Shown in pieces: positions 22,299 to 61,337 of a stretch of DNA of 64,000 nucleotides. The stretch is from positions 12,960,853 through 13,024,852 of the forward strand of contig VZDJ01007753.1 in assembly GCA_008694505.1 (NCBI GenBank). The letters run 5' to 3'. Source of the DNA: Cyanoderma ruficeps (Eukaryota; Chordata; Aves; Passeriformes; Timaliidae). The position numbers were made by a program, and so were the translations under genes. Position 1 is the stretch's first letter; the number at the start of each line of letters is the position of its first letter. Under the pieces are notes generated by a model that did no database searches, was not told the origin of the DNA, and was given only the letters and a program-made list of their open reading frames with translations.

Positions 22299-25123
22299 TG
22301 TATCAAGTTTGTGACTTGGGCAGATTTTTTTTCTGATAACAAAACTGATCAGATTAAGTCAACATTTCTGTGTCTGTTTGGTGGCTGCCGCTGATTGTGG
22401 AGATTTAGGCTGCTCTTGCCTTTCAGTCTTAAGCCAGTTTTCTTCCTCAGTTATTGGCAGGAAAGTACGGGATTCTGGGGACTTGGGACTTTTAAATTTT
22501 TAGTTCATATCCAGCTCTCATTCAAGTGCAAATCAAATCAGTGTCAAATGCTCTACTTCCTGGATAGTAAGATAAGAGTTCAAATAAACTGCAGAAGGTT
22601 GGCTGAGGCAGCCACATGGACAAAGTGTGCTGTATGCTTAAAACCAAAGAACCTGATTTTCTAGAAGAAAAGCTAAAAGAACTTCTGATGAAATAGAATT
22701 CTTTATTACGTGTGCCACCAGGAAATACTTAAAATACTTTTAGTTTACAAAGTGGAAATGGTCAACTTCATAGATTTATTCTTTTTCTCAGGAGATATTT
22801 GATTTTACTGCTCTAATAAGGTGAAAGAATTGTGACTCAAGTCTGATACTGCTTAGTGTCAGTACCGTAGTAAATGAAGTCATCATTTCTTCAGTCCCCT
22901 AGATACAAAACGGTCCAAAATAGGATAGCTCGTTGTAGTTTTACTTCTTTTTAATACAAAGCTGGCATTATTTAAAAATTCCAGCTCAGAAAAATTTCAC
23001 TGGAAAATGCATCTATCAGAAAAAAGCTTTTCACCTGAATACTGAAAGTCACTTATTATGATAATTCTATCATGCAAGCTGAATCTAACTGAACTGGTAA
23101 TTGCTGCGGATTAGGGAAGAAAAACAAAGCAGAATGAAGTTGTTCCTATACCTAAAAACAACTTGGATAAAGCAAATTGCAAATGAAGGGTGCAACTATG
23201 AACAGGTAAAATGCTTTGAAAACTTCTTGTTGCAGACATTTAAACCTAAGATGATTGATATCCCTAGCATACCTGCTACAAAATATAAAACACAGAAGGC
23301 AGAATTATCACTATTGTGAGAATAAAAGAAGAACAAACTGGAATAACTTTCTCCAAGTCATTAAGACCTTGTCCAGTATCTCTTGGTCCTGTTTTTATAG
23401 GCCACTCTTTCCACAGGGCTTTGATAAAACTCAGTCTTTACCCTCAACACAGCTGAGTGAAATATTTCAAAAATCCATACCAAGAAAATCCCCAGACAAA
23501 TCACACAGAAGACTTCAGTGGTGCATGCTAAGATGTCACTTGATTTCATGCTTCTTGTTGTTTCTCATGCCTCAGTTCATGATGAATTTGCTTTTCTGGT
23601 TTAAGAGTGAGTTCTTGCACCTATCTGCAAATAATCTAGAGTATTTCTTGAAATATAGAAATGAGTGCAAGAGTTCATTGTACTCTGCTGGAGTTGGTTT
23701 AAACTCTGTACTAAAGTCCTTTCCCTTTATTGGAAAGCATGGAAACAAATTAATCTCAGCAGTTCTAATAAGAGGAGTGTTGCTGATTTAGTAGACAATG
23801 TGTTTCTTGTTGCTTTGGAATGAGAATGCAACACTTGCTATTCTGAAATTATGTTAGATAATATGCAAATCTCACCTTGTTCTAGTCTGTAACCAGAAGC
23901 TTTGAGATGTGCTGAAGATTAAGGTCGCAAACAGGAGCTAAAGGGGAGTTGTGGGTGTGGGGAGGCAGAATAAGAAAACAAACCTCTTCCTCTCTCCTCT
24001 GCCTCCCACTCTCATCCCAAAATGTTCCTTGCCTCTTGCAGCTCAAAAGCTGAGGGGAGGGAACAGAGGTATTTATGTCACTTAATATAAGATTTTTTTT
24101 TAATAAACTCTTCAAGAAAATTTCAGGAAACGCATTTTTCTGCTCATCAAACTGGCAACAGTGACTGTAGAGCTTCTCAGAGCCCAGAATCTTCTCCTCA
24201 TGAAGCCAAGGAGCTGAGGGCTGTTACATAAAAGGTTGGGAATGGAAAATCCCTGTGCAGGTCTAATGGTATGACAAGTGCTCAGCTAGGACAAGTCTTA
24301 ACTTGCAGTCAAGTCTTAAGGAATTCTTCTCTGATGTGTAGGCTTTTTGTCTTGTATAATCTTTTTTTTCCCCTTTTCCAAATCACCCAACCCCAGTTAC
24401 ATGGGCTCCTAGGAAATGAGAAGAGACGATAGCTAAAGGAGAGAATGTGGGTTTGCTGGGCTACTACTGCCTAAGAACTTCCCATGTTAGAGTCCAAGAA
24501 AAGTCTCAAACATCAAACCACCTGTGAATCCCTTGTGTCCTCTGTCTTGTCTCTCATGGTCTCAGTCTCTGTGGGCAAATGTTTGCCCTGGAGTCATATT
24601 TTTCGGAATCGGTCTCCTGGGGAGGGAGTTTACTCTGTTCTAAACAGAGGTAGTAGACACACTGGGCATGGGGCAAGGTGAATGCATGCTAACCAGTGTG
24701 TCACTAGGCTGTGGAGTGCTCCACAGACTGGGTGCTGAGAGGGAAATCCAGGCCTCTGCTTCCATTTGGTTTCTGGCAGTTTGATGTTTACTTGGTGTCC
24801 TTCATGTACCTTGACTTTTACTTGTCCATCGTTGGCATGTGCTGCCCTTCCCTGTCAACTCCCTTCCCCAGGAGATCTCATTGTACAGTGCCCATTCTTG
24901 TTCTCTCTCTCCGTGTTTGGATGTACTGCTCTGTGTAACTCAGTGGGTCTCCCTCTTTCTGGTTTGTTTTTTTTTCTAGATTCCTGCCGTTTGTTCATCG
25001 TTGTGCCTAAAGCATGTCGATGTGGCGTTCAAGTACATCGTCCAAATCCTTGTCTCTTCAGCTTCTCTGATGCTTGAACTCTCACCTTTGACCTTGTGTT
25101 GACCTTTGATGCTGATGTGTATT

Positions 25124-25203
25124 TTTATTATGTTTGTTTCTTTTCTTTTAATTTTCTTTTTTTCTTTTTTTTTCTTTTTTTTTCTTTTTTTTTTTTTTTN
25201 TTT
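25124..25203. repeat. T-rich tract with repeated C(T)8-9 units and one ambiguous base
   Basis: Low-complexity stretch built of T runs interrupted by single C bases. The single N of the window is at 25200, at its end. Length here is likely uncertain in the assembly. Confidence 0.85.
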
Positions 25204-27974
25204 TGTGCTGCCAAATTGGTTTTGCTAGAAAGACTGCTGAAGGGGAATATTTAAACTTGCATTTGAATATAAAAGAATTTCTATTTTTCTAGACCTTCGT
25301 AAGATAACCACTTGATTTTGTGAATCTGATTCTTTGTAATTTGTCTTCAGAGCAGCCTTGCTAGCATACCTTGTGAAGTATTTGTATTTCTGTGAACATA
25401 CAGCCAATCACTTTCTAGGCTTAGTTTTTTCTGTGTGCTTAGTTTTAAAAACACAGTTCGAAGAAAAAGTCAATTATATGGTGTGACTCAATCTTTCAGA
25501 AGACTTCCTAGTCACATTTTGCTGATCTGGTTTCTGTGCTTGAGGAGACAGCATGTGCTTTTATGAGTTCAAACTTGTGACTTGAAGTGGCATCAACAGA
25601 AAACACTTGAACTACATTTTCCTCTGATTGTAGCTACATTTTTGCCCTGGCATTTACTGATTTTTTTTTTAATTATTATTATTTTTATTTTTTCCCCTGC
25701 TTCCGTGTGATTATCAGTCTGCAGTGAAAATTTGATCAAAGTTGATGTTGTATTTTGTTAAGCTCTGGCATGCTTGGTTTTTTTGTAACTACAATCTCCT
25801 CAGCAAAATGTGATGGTTTTGTTTTAATCTTTCAAACTAAGATAGTGCCCAGAAATGTTGTGCATGTTTCCTGCTGTTTTCTTCACACCCTCGTATATAT
25901 CACCTTCACCTCTCTGTTTTCTATAGTTTGTGCAAAAACTGAGCAATTTAATGGGTTTCAAAGGTATCCTTTAAATTGATGGTTTAGGTATGACAAATAT
26001 CTGATCAGAAGCCACCTGAGGGCATCTACCTGTGCACTTAGACTGTCTGCCTGACAGAGCACCTGGACCTTGCTCCATCTCCAGTGCTGTCAGAAGCTCT
26101 GAGGGTGCTTGGTTACTCTGTTCCCCTAGTGGAAGTGTTGATGGAAGGTGATAGCTGGGAGCAGAAGGTGGGGAAGCTCACAGTATTTCTGTTTCCAAAG
26201 CTGTCTGAAGCTAGAGCTCATTTCAAACTCTGAGCATTTTGTACAACTCAGGGCACGTTTCTGTGAAGTCCAGCCCCATTCTAATACCGTCAGTCAGTTT
26301 GGTGGCAGGATTCTGGAAGGATCTAGGTTAGCTCATGAAATAAAGTGTTTTAAATATTCCAGAGAAAGCATTTGTAACACTGGCCCTACAACTGCTGGCT
26401 CTTTTCCCAAATGACAAGCACAATACAACAGCCTCTGAAGCTGTTACCTGAACAGGGTACCATCCCCAGCTCTCTTTTCAAGGGCCTTAGCTGGGGAATC
26501 TCTGCGGAGATTTTTTAGTTTTTGTTTAGTTTTTAATTGGGTAATGAGCTGAGCAGTTTTTCTGGCTTGCAGGATGAACTAGAACAGGTTACTGCTCTCT
26601 GGGTAGCAGGCTTTGTACGTACTGCCTACGTACCATCTGCACAGGTAGAAACTGGGAAGTAGCTTCTAGATGAAGGCATCTGAAGAGTGTGTGCTGTGAT
26701 GAAGTTTCAGTCAGAAGCAGCAGCAAGCTAGTGTAGGTATCTTAACAGTTGAAATAATGTGAAATGGAATTCCAGAAGGGTTTTTGCTAAGAACACAAGT
26801 AGAGTTTGATTAGACAGAAATCTTAATTTTGTCCAGTGTTTGGGATAATGTAAAGATGCAAAGATTGTTTTCTATCCTACTCCTGAACTGGTTGAGGATC
26901 CTCAGTGGGTACATCAATAGGTATTGACCAGACTTGAGTAGACAGTCCTTAATCTGCTTACAAAAGAGAGCAATTTGAATATGGTACATGTACCTGGGGA
27001 GTGAATCGTGAGGCTGAATGAAAAAGGGTAGGGACTCGTTTATTTGGGAGGTAGGGTTGGGGGCTGGCTGCTGTTAGTCCCACAGTCTGAATGCACAGGG
27101 CTGTGTGCTGGGGGCGCTGATACCCTGCAGTGTATGGAGGAACTGCCAGTACGTTTCTGTACGTGTGCATTTGGTTCCGTAAGGAACCTTGGGGGAAACC
27201 TGTGGAAAAATATCTGAAGAAAACCAAAATGCCAAATGTTGGGTGTTTCTTTCCTTTCTTCTTTCCTTTTCTTCCTTTGGTTGTTTTAATTGTTCTGTGG
27301 TGGTTTTAATGGATTTGAGACAGTGGAGCAGCAGCTGCCTTTCTGATTTTTGGCTGCTTTTTGTGAATAATTTAAAAAGAAAATTTACATTTTGGAGACA
27401 AACCTGTGGGCTTTTTTATTGGTACAAACATTGTATTTAACACTAGGGGTTTTGTACAGTTTTTTGCCTTTTCTACTAGAAAACAATGTAAAGTGATTCA
27501 CAATGTGATGAGAAAACAAATTGCCACTATGACCAAATGTAGAGTCTGTTCTGCAGTTAACGGGATTTAATCAACTCAAAGTCGTGGTTCAGTCGTAGAA
27601 ATGCTTTTCTTTACCTTGTTTGAGCTGTTCCTTTTTTTCTTGTTTTGATTTGCAAAAATGTCTTTTTGTGTGAAATTGTGTTGTACTCTGTAGAGAATTA
27701 CAGATTTTACTTTAATGGTTTAAAAAGCAGAGGAGCGCGTGTTGCTTTTCTGATCTGATCACAGAGTTTGTGTAGTGGATTTAAAAATGAAAAGATTTGT
27801 TACAAGTTTGGAACAAGCGAGTATGTGTTAAAGGAATTTTCTTCCTTTTGTGTGTGTGGGTTTTTTTTCTTTTTGTCCCAAAGGGCAACTTAAAGCTGTT
27901 TTAATTGCACAGACACACCGACAACAAGTCATTTTGTATATGCCAAGTGTGGTACCTTCTTTTGTTTATTTGCT

Positions 27975-27980
27975 ATTAAA
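27975..27980 (+). terminator. CELF1: Probable distal CELF1 poly(A) signal (ATTAAA)
   Basis: ATTAAA followed about 18 nt later by a strong GU-rich downstream element ('ccttgtgtgttgtatttgtg'). This is the best cleavage-site context between the CELF1 stop codon and RAPSN. Confidence 0.55.
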
Positions 27981-28000
27981 CTGTTTGAGAAGAGTCCTTG

Positions 28001-31000
28001 TGTGTTGTATTTGTGTCTTAAACTTGAGGTTCTTTTTGGGGTCCAAGTGCGAGAAGATGAAGAGAGAGATGAGAGAACTATTTTACAGTTTCTTAGCTGT
28101 GAGACACAAAAATATTCATGGTCCAATACCACTTGTTCTGGATTTGGAACATAGCCCTGGATTTTTACTTGTACGTAAATGAGCTACTTGAGTAGAAATG
28201 GAAAAGATTTTCTGGTTGATATACCTCCATTTTGGGTCATTTGACAGTCAAGTCCCCTTTAGATATGGAAAAGCTGAGGATCTTGGATAATGCAAATAAG
28301 CGTAGCCTGGGAGTGAGGAGTAAGCGTGTAACGCTTGGAAGTGAAGCGTGAGCGTATCCAGCCCCACAGAGCTGGTGCCACGCAGCCACTTGCCTGTCCA
28401 GGCACTTGTGCTTAGGGTGTTTCAGGGGCTCAATACCATGGGCAGAGCAGCAGCCCTCAGCTCTGCAGGAGCAGCACGAGTGCGTGGTGCTGTGTGGGAT
28501 TGGTGAGGCACCAGCTGCTGCCACTCTCACAAGCCCCACACTTGCCACCACCTCCTTCCCCTTCCAGGAACACAGCCAAGCTTGCTGAATCTATCCTGCT
28601 TCTGCAATATCAAGGTACCTGCAGCCCCTAATGCTCCTGGTCCTGGAAATACTACACAGGGAAACTGCAAATGGATTTGGATTACTTATTAGTGATAAGA
28701 AAAGGCTACCTGCTTTGCTCTTAGAACTAAGATATCTTTTATGATATTTCATTTCAAATTAATAAAAAGTATTTGGCATAGCCAAAGCATAATTCTTTTA
28801 GAAACCTGCCACAAGTTTGACATGAATATTGCCTCTCTCAGAAGCAAAGTACCACAATGGCTATGACTTTGCTGCATTGCTGAAAGCTCCTAAAATTCCC
28901 TGATGTTATTCCTTCCTTCTGCTGTCTTGCATCACGGAGACTTGCAAGCATCTTTAGCTATGTTTCTCCTCTGTGTCCTTTTCCTGTGTTATCTGGGATA
29001 CTCTGTTTCACCCCATCACTTCCTACGTGATTGTAAATCTGAGAGCACTTGCAAAGCATCAGGATTCAGTGCTGCATTCCTTGCCCTGAGCACACCAATT
29101 GCAGCACAAGGCACTGAGCCACCTGTTACAGACTGTGCTGGGATCCCTGCAGTTAATTTGCAGCTGTTGAGAAGAGAGGCTGGAGGGATTTCAGTTTAGA
29201 TACAACTTGATGCCAAGACGGGAAAGAAACAATTGAATCAGAAAAAGGGTTTGTTTAGGCAGAATGGAAGATCCCAGCTTGTGCAGAAAGTTCACTCACC
29301 TTGTCTTAAACAATTAAAACTTTGTCAGCTACATCTTACAGAACTGACTGACCCCTCTTGGATCAGTGGCTTTTTTATTTTTTGAAGGCTTTTTCTTCAG
29401 TTTAAAAGGCCACCACCAATCAATACACAATCAAACTACACTTAAGAGCCAGTATATTAATCTCTGAAAATAATCACCATTTTCACATGAGTTGTTACAT
29501 TTATCAGCATTTGTAGGAAATACACAAAGTTGTAGATGAAATCCTGATGCTGAATGTTTTAGGAGAAACCTTTTTCCTCTCACATCTACCTCCACCTTTC
29601 ACTATTTGTTTTGACTCCAGTCTTCCTGACTTCACCCACCACATTCTGCTCTCTTCATATGGCCAGGAGTCACCAAGAGCATTATGAAGAGCAGTGGAGA
29701 GGAGGAGAAGCAAGCAGGTTAGTGTGGTCACTTCTTCAAAGTGAGTGCATGATGGGCCACACTGCATGTATGACAGGTAAGACTCCCTAATTTGATGTTG
29801 CCAAGCACCATTCAGACTAATTTATTTGCACTTCCTGAGGAGAAACTGTGGATTATTAACTGTAGAAGCTGTACCTGAATCTTGTATGAATTACAGCTGT
29901 CTTGAGCCACAGACAGATGCCATTGCTCTTCTTGAAGTAGAACAGGCAGTCGGTGTTGATCTTTTATCCTTCCTTATTTAGGCAGCTGCAGCTGGGCTCA
30001 GAGTGGTATGTTCCATATCAGAGCACGTTCCTGGTTTTTTGAAAATTACCAGTTTGAACTTGATGGATTTAGTTCTTACTTTACTAGGGTGTTTTCATCT
30101 CAACAGGTGAGAGTTGCAAATTGATTCCTAAGAAACTAAGCCCTGTTTCATAGTGCTCAAAAGCAAGGAGGCAAAGTGAGGTTAACAAAATGCAGGGCAG
30201 ATCATCTGTTAGATGGGTTTTGAAAAGACCCCTCTTCATTTTGGCTATGCCCTGTGGGGAAGGGAGCGTCGCTTTGCTGACGTGGTCCAAAAGAATCTCA
30301 GGATGAGTTTGAGTTACAGGCAGCTCACTTGTGGAAGATTAATTTTGCAAAGTAGTCTGATCTACCAAGAATGATACAATTTTTGTTTTCCCCATTCCTG
30401 AGTCCTGGTTTGATTCTGTTCCATAGCAGGCTCCTTTCCTGGCTGCTTTCAAAGTGTCTGCTTTCCTGGCCTCTTAACTTCTCCAAGTCTAGAAATGTGG
30501 ATGGACTCACCATTATCAATGCTTTCCATGGGGACTGATCTTCTGCGTCTTGTTTCCATCGTAGCACCTACATCCAGAGAGACGTATAAGAATTACTGCA
30601 AGGAGGAGAAATTTTTTAAAATTCCAAATCAGACTTTTATGCAAGTCCTAAAATCTATAAAAGTACCTAGCTAATAATTTTAACAGTGCTGGTGAAGTGA
30701 TTTTCACACATTAACCAGCCATGCCTCACCATTAGTTTTCTTCAGCTTCTGTAGACTTTTCCATAGTTTCTACTTCCAGAGTTTGAGACTACATGTAGTC
30801 TATGCTGAAATATCATTTAGCACATTACGTCCTTGAAAAACAAAGCTAAGTTAAATAGTGCAAATGTCATAGTGTATATGACTCTCAAAAGAGAATCAGT
30901 CTTTTTGTAGCAAAACCCTTCTACAATTTAAAATATTTTTCTTTTTGAAATATTTTTCTGAGAGAATTTTGGATAAAGGACAGATGTCATCTCTTAAGAT

Positions 31001-32083
31001 CATGACTGCTGTGATGTAAAGCCTCTAGGTAGACTGTCGTTCCTTATTTTGTGTCCTACTTTCCTTAAGGATATTACCTCAGGAAGGCTCCCTTGGGATT
31101 TTGTGTACAGACCAGGATAGTCCAATTGGTACCGTCTGAGGTGATTCTGTAGGTATTTACCTTTGCCTGGGGAAGAACTGCCACCAAATTCACCAAGAAG
31201 CAAGGAGGCAGTTGGAGACATGACTGCTTTTGCAGGCAGATCTGTTAAAACTTCAAATTGCTTCACTTTGCCCAGTAAAAGGATCACAAAACTGCATCTG
31301 AAAGGAACTTCTGCAAATGAGGAATGTTTCCGAAAAACATTAGATATCCCTGTAGCATTCTCCACCTGCCCCCCTCTCCCCAGGTTTGGTGTGTCTTCTT
31401 GAGAAGGACTGAATAAATCTCTAGACCACCAAGGCTGCAGCACATCGGTGAGAGTATTAAATGTGACTCCTGGAGGAACCAGTCTGATTTTTTCAATGGC
31501 GTGTGGGAGACATAAAGCTATCTTTAAATGGGGCTAACACCTCTCTCCTGCAACCAAAACATGCAGATATCTGTGTCTTTATTGTTATTCGTCATGAAAG
31601 ATTGTCAAGTTCTGGATGCAGAACTTACGCAGTGCCATTGTCAACTTCTGCTGGAAACTTTTGGAGCACTGCCACGCTCATCTGATGGCAGGGAGCAACG
31701 TTCAGTCAAGAACAAAGGTTTTCAGGATGGTTAGCTCCTTGTCCCTAAAATTAGGAAGTCAGAGGTGTATTTACAGCAAATCTCTGACAGAGCTGACCTG
31801 TGTCCATAAAAACAGTCCATGATGCCAGCTGAGGTCCTCAAAAGGGAGGCTGAATTTTGTGTCTAGCAAAGTATCAATCACGTTGTTGCACATGTAACAC
31901 TGCACGTGTGTACACACTAAAGTTGCCTTGTTCACACCTGACTTAAGGCATGTATTTTTCCTAAAGCTACTAGTCCACCTGAATCTGCTTTCTCCCAAGC
32001 TAGCCCACCACCAGCAGTGCTTGTCTAAGGGGATGGCCAGAGAGGAAAGAGACAGCCGAGGCATCCTGAGGCTGTGACTGCAG
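28001..32083. other. CELF1-RAPSN intergenic spacer
   Basis: About 4 kb with no exon, transposon or RNA gene that I recognise. Open frames here are short or, at 31000-31443 (minus, 147 codons), unlike any family I know. Another AATAAA-like site (28760) could serve a longer CELF1 transcript. The part from 31800 onward has several E-boxes (CAGCTG at 31826-31831, CACCTG at 31934-31939) and may belong to RAPSN control. Confidence 0.6.
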
Positions 32084-32601
32084 CCAATTGTCTCTCCCTG
32101 GGGTATTTATAAGCTGCATACTGGCGGGCAGGGGTGGGCAGTTGGCACCGTGACCTTGGGAGCTGGGGAGCCTGACTAGAATTCCTGGGAGCCACGTGAG
32201 CTGGACTGGCAGGAGCAGCTGCAGCCAATGGGGAGGAGACCAGCACTGGCTGTTCAGATTGAGTTTCACTCCTGTGGCTTGAGATTTTTCTCTTTCTCTC
32301 CCTGTCGTGCTTTTCCTCTTTGTTTACGGGATTGGACAGACGAACGCACTGATGGAGCCCTAGCAAGCAAGATGTTTGCCTAGTGGATTTGGGATTCTGC
32401 CTTCAGTGCTGGGCAACCACTTCTTGCCATTGCCTACCACGGCTCCAGCCCCCTGACATGGCTGGACTTTTACGGCTCTGGGCCCTCTGAGCACACAACC
32501 CGCCCTCTTCTAGTGGGGCATTTTACGTTGTGTCCTCTTGTAAGCACATCCTTTTTGCTATCCTTAGAGGCTAGTGTATGAGGCTTTTTAATCCATGGGA
32601 G
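32084..32601 (+). promoter_or_regulatory. RAPSN: RAPSN promoter and 5' leader (candidate)
   Basis: Seen elements: a CCAAT box at 32084-32088, a TATA-like TATTTATAA at 32104-32112, E-boxes CAGTTG (32139-32144), CACGTG (32193-32198) and CAGCTG (32216-32221), and a second CCAAT box at 32225-32229. Two promoter layouts are possible: TATA-driven with a start near 32135, or the CAGCTG/CCAAT pair with a start nearer 32300. E-boxes bound by myogenic bHLH factors are known to drive RAPSN in muscle. The leader has several upstream ATGs. Confidence 0.45.
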
Positions 32602-41828
<9,227 letters not shown>

Positions 41829-41993
41829 CCGCCCGCGGGGCCCGGCCGGGGACTGACGGAGCCGCTCCCGGGCCCCCTCGGGCTGGGCCCGCCGGGGGCC
41901 TCCTCGGCCTCCCCTGCGCGGGGCCGGCCCGGGCTCACGGCCGGCCCTGCTCCTCGCCCCTCCCTCTCGCCGCTGTGTACGGGCACTGACTGT

Positions 41994-41999
41994 AATAAA
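41994..41999 (+). terminator. RAPSN: RAPSN poly(A) signal (AATAAA)
   Basis: AATAAA in 'gtaataaaggg', 166 nt after the rapsyn stop, giving a very short GC-rich 3' UTR. No other good signal lies between the stop and PSMC3. Confidence 0.85.
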
Positions 42000-42347
42000 G
42001 GGTTTCTCCGGGAGACCGCCCCCTCTGCTCCACCGCCGGCTCCGGGCGCCGCCCCCGCCCCGCCCCGCGGTGGCGGCGCCGCCATCACTCAGCAGCTCTG
42101 GGAGCGGCACGTGACCCGCCGGCCGCTGCCCGCCCCGCCGGCAGATTCGGCACGGCCGCCGTCGGGACCGCGGGGGCCGCGATCGGGGCGGCGGCGGCAG
42201 CGCCGGGGGCCGGGAGGGTGCGCGGAACCCCCAGGCCGCACGTTCCGCCCGGGGAGCCGCCCCCGCCCTGCGCCGCCGGGAATCCGCAGTGCGGAATCTG
42301 CCGCCCCGAACCCGCCGCGCCGTGCGCGCCCGCGGGCCGGCGGAAAG

Positions 42348-48999
<6,652 letters not shown>

Positions 49000-49074
49000 T
49001 CCCTGCCCAGTCAAGGTTGTGGCCTTGGCAGAGGACAGGAGTAGACTGGACTGTATCACTTTCTGTCTGCAAAA

Positions 49075-49080
49075 AATAAA
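49075..49080 (+). terminator. PSMC3: PSMC3 poly(A) signal (AATAAA)
   Basis: AATAAA in 'aaaaaataaaacattt', 76 nt after the PSMC3 stop. It is followed by a T-rich stretch ('cattttttccctt') and defines a short 3' UTR. Confidence 0.85.
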
Positions 49081-49978
49081 ACATTTTTTCCCTTTAAAAA
49101 CAAATCCATAATGTGCTGGGGCTCTCGCCCTTGCTCAGTAGTTCTACATCCGTGTAACGGAGGCACAGTGCTCATCATACTGCCTTTGGACCCTCCTCCA
49201 GCTAGAACTGGATTAAACTCTACTCTGATACTGTAATAAGTTAGCCGAGACTCCATTTTCTTCATGCAGGAAAAGCCAATTCTTCATTCACATAACATTT
49301 TATAACACCTCGTGTGCAACACTTATTGACTGGTCATTTTCTTACTACTTCATTTTTTGGTCAGAAGGTGATTTGTGTGTACAAGAAACAACCTAAGATT
49401 CAGGTTGTTTACATTTTTCCTTTATGGGTTCTCATGGAACAGATCTTATTGTTTACACAGATGCACTTACTTTTCAACCCAAGAACAGGTTGTTGTGTTA
49501 ATGAACCTTTCATACCAAGGTTCTTTTCACAGGGGAACTTGCAAATTGCTTAACTACACTTAGAAGAGATGACAGGCTAGCTATTAATTTAATAGAGCAG
49601 GCCTGCTTTTATGAGGCCTTTCTTTTATAGTTCTCCTACCTGTCACAACACTGATACTTCCTCATGAGGCCCAAGAGGCTATACTGCAGTAAGTGTATTG
49701 TGACACAGGACCTGCAGCTCACACAGCATCCCTGTTTCTTGCCTGCACAGCCAGTGAACAGCCTACAGCCTTGTTAGAGTTTGAAACTTTTGAACATGCA
49801 TTTTGCAAGGCTGAAGACAATTCACACATGCGTGTTGTTTTAACTCTGTCACTTGAACTTAACTCTTGAAGCTTTAACACTGCTGCTGGAATGTGTATGT
49901 GAGCTCTCTGGAGAATCAGTCATGTCATTAGTCATAAAGAATTTGAGGTTTCATCCACTGAGCAAGTCTTTCAGTACT
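49081..49978. other. Convergent intergenic gap between PSMC3 and the TMEM178B-like gene
   Basis: About 0.9 kb of unremarkable sequence between two convergent transcription units. Either 3' UTR might extend into it. I see no repeat or RNA gene. Confidence 0.55.
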
Positions 49979-51375
49979 TTTAATGCCAGTTGAGAATTAC
50001 AACTTCCATTTAAAAATTACACTTTTCATAAATACACTGACTTTAGCATTAAGTATCTTACATGCCACTGTATTGTATTTTAAATACAATGTAAACATCT
50101 CCAAATGCTGGCCATCTCATCTTTACCTGTGCAGTTTTTGGACGCTTGGGAGAGGGGCGGGGATGTGAGAATTAAAAAAAGAATAGATGGACGAAAGAAA
50201 AATGCACTCCAGAGTACTTTGGCTGATGTTCCTGAGTTAGCCCTAGTACTTGGGCCGGGACCAAGGTCCTTAGTGCTCATTTTGGAGAGGGATCTTGTTC
50301 CAGCAGAACACGCGTGTCCTTGACACACTGCGTTCAGGGCATTTTGTCATTGGAAGGGGGTGAGGGGAGAACTGAGCAGAAGCCACACGTTCCTGAGGAA
50401 AATACACTGTGGTTCCTTTGGACACTAATATTAGACGGGGCTGTACATCTGCTATTTTAGCAGTACTGTTATTTGAGCTCAGGGAGAATTACTCATCTCC
50501 TTTCACAGAGCAGGAGTTGCACCCACAGGTTAGTTCAGAAGTGAAAGTTGATCCTGGCAGCTCAAACTATGACATATTTTTAAAAATGTACCTCTGGTGG
50601 AAAAAGTTAAAAGCTGCATGTTGCATACATCTCCCCATTAAAACAAGGGTATGTTAGTTAGCCAAATGAGTAACCTTCACTGTGTAAGAAGCTGAGAAAA
50701 CTTTCCTCTGCTTTCCCAGAGTCCGTAAGAGTTTTCTTGGAGTCTTGCTGCTCAGTTACAGCTAGCTCCTTTTGGAAACAGTTTGAGTAGTGGGTAGATA
50801 GCTGAATCCACAGCATGGAATAGCACAGGTTTTTGATTTAAATAAATTAATACTAAGAATGGGCTAATTCTTTGGCCTAAACCTCGGCTTAGATCAAGGT
50901 TATTTTGGGAAAGGATGGCCTGAGCCAACACTAGACATGCCTGTTGCAAAAGTGTTCAAGCCAACTTCACTTAGCTCCTTGCCCTAAATTGGGTCTGAAT
51001 TACAGACCTGCAGCAATAGAGTTGGTGCGTAAACATCCCTTACAACTGGACAATAACAGGACCATGGAGGTACAGTTCAAAAAACAGCACAAAAAAAGAC
51101 ACAACCTTGGACTTAATCCCTTGTAAACAGAAGAAAAACAAATTGAAAGAACTGTCCCCCTTAAACCATCAATGATCAAGTTGCCAATAATTCAAAGCTG
51201 GAGTTACTTGCAATGTCCGTGTCCGCGACTGGAGGCTGTGGCAGCGTCCCGTGGGCTGGCATTTCAACAGCTTGGGCACTGCTCTCCACACGCTGACATG
51301 CCACCTCTTCCTGGTGTTAACCCACAGCTCTGCCCAGGCTGCGCTTTCCAGAGTCTCTCCTCACTCCCGCTGGGG
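49979..51375 (-). other. Probable 3' UTR of the TMEM178B-like gene
   Basis: Follows the minus-strand stop at 51378-51376. No minus-strand AATAAA was seen before PSMC3. An ATTAAA on the minus strand (plus-strand TTTAAT at 49979-49984) is a candidate end, so the extent is uncertain. No other gene is recognisable in it. Confidence 0.35.

Positions 51376-61337
<9,962 letters not shown>

Larger units (their letters stand above)
19260..28000 (+). other. CELF1: CELF1 3' UTR (probable full extent)
   Basis: Starts after the TGA at 19257-19259. There is no further CELF1 coding sequence and no recognisable gene up to a strong poly(A) site near 27980-28000. An 8-9 kb 3' UTR fits the long CELF1 transcripts known in mammals, but the end is inferred. 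It holds T-rich and TGTTTG-rich stretches (for example near 19510-19560, 22225-22250, 25120-25200), a (TA)n run at 21395-21410, A-rich sequence at 21427-21462 and a tRNA-like relic at 20905-20980. The open frames in it (up to 178 codons) look like chance. Confidence 0.6.

Noticed and set aside
23255..23791. 178-codon plus-strand frame downstream of CELF1
   Set aside because: In the CELF1 3' UTR, no recognisable domain, and starting mid-sequence without promoter or splice evidence. Most likely chance.
31000..31443. 147-codon minus-strand frame upstream of RAPSN
   Set aside because: No family match that I can name and no splice or promoter context. Left as intergenic.
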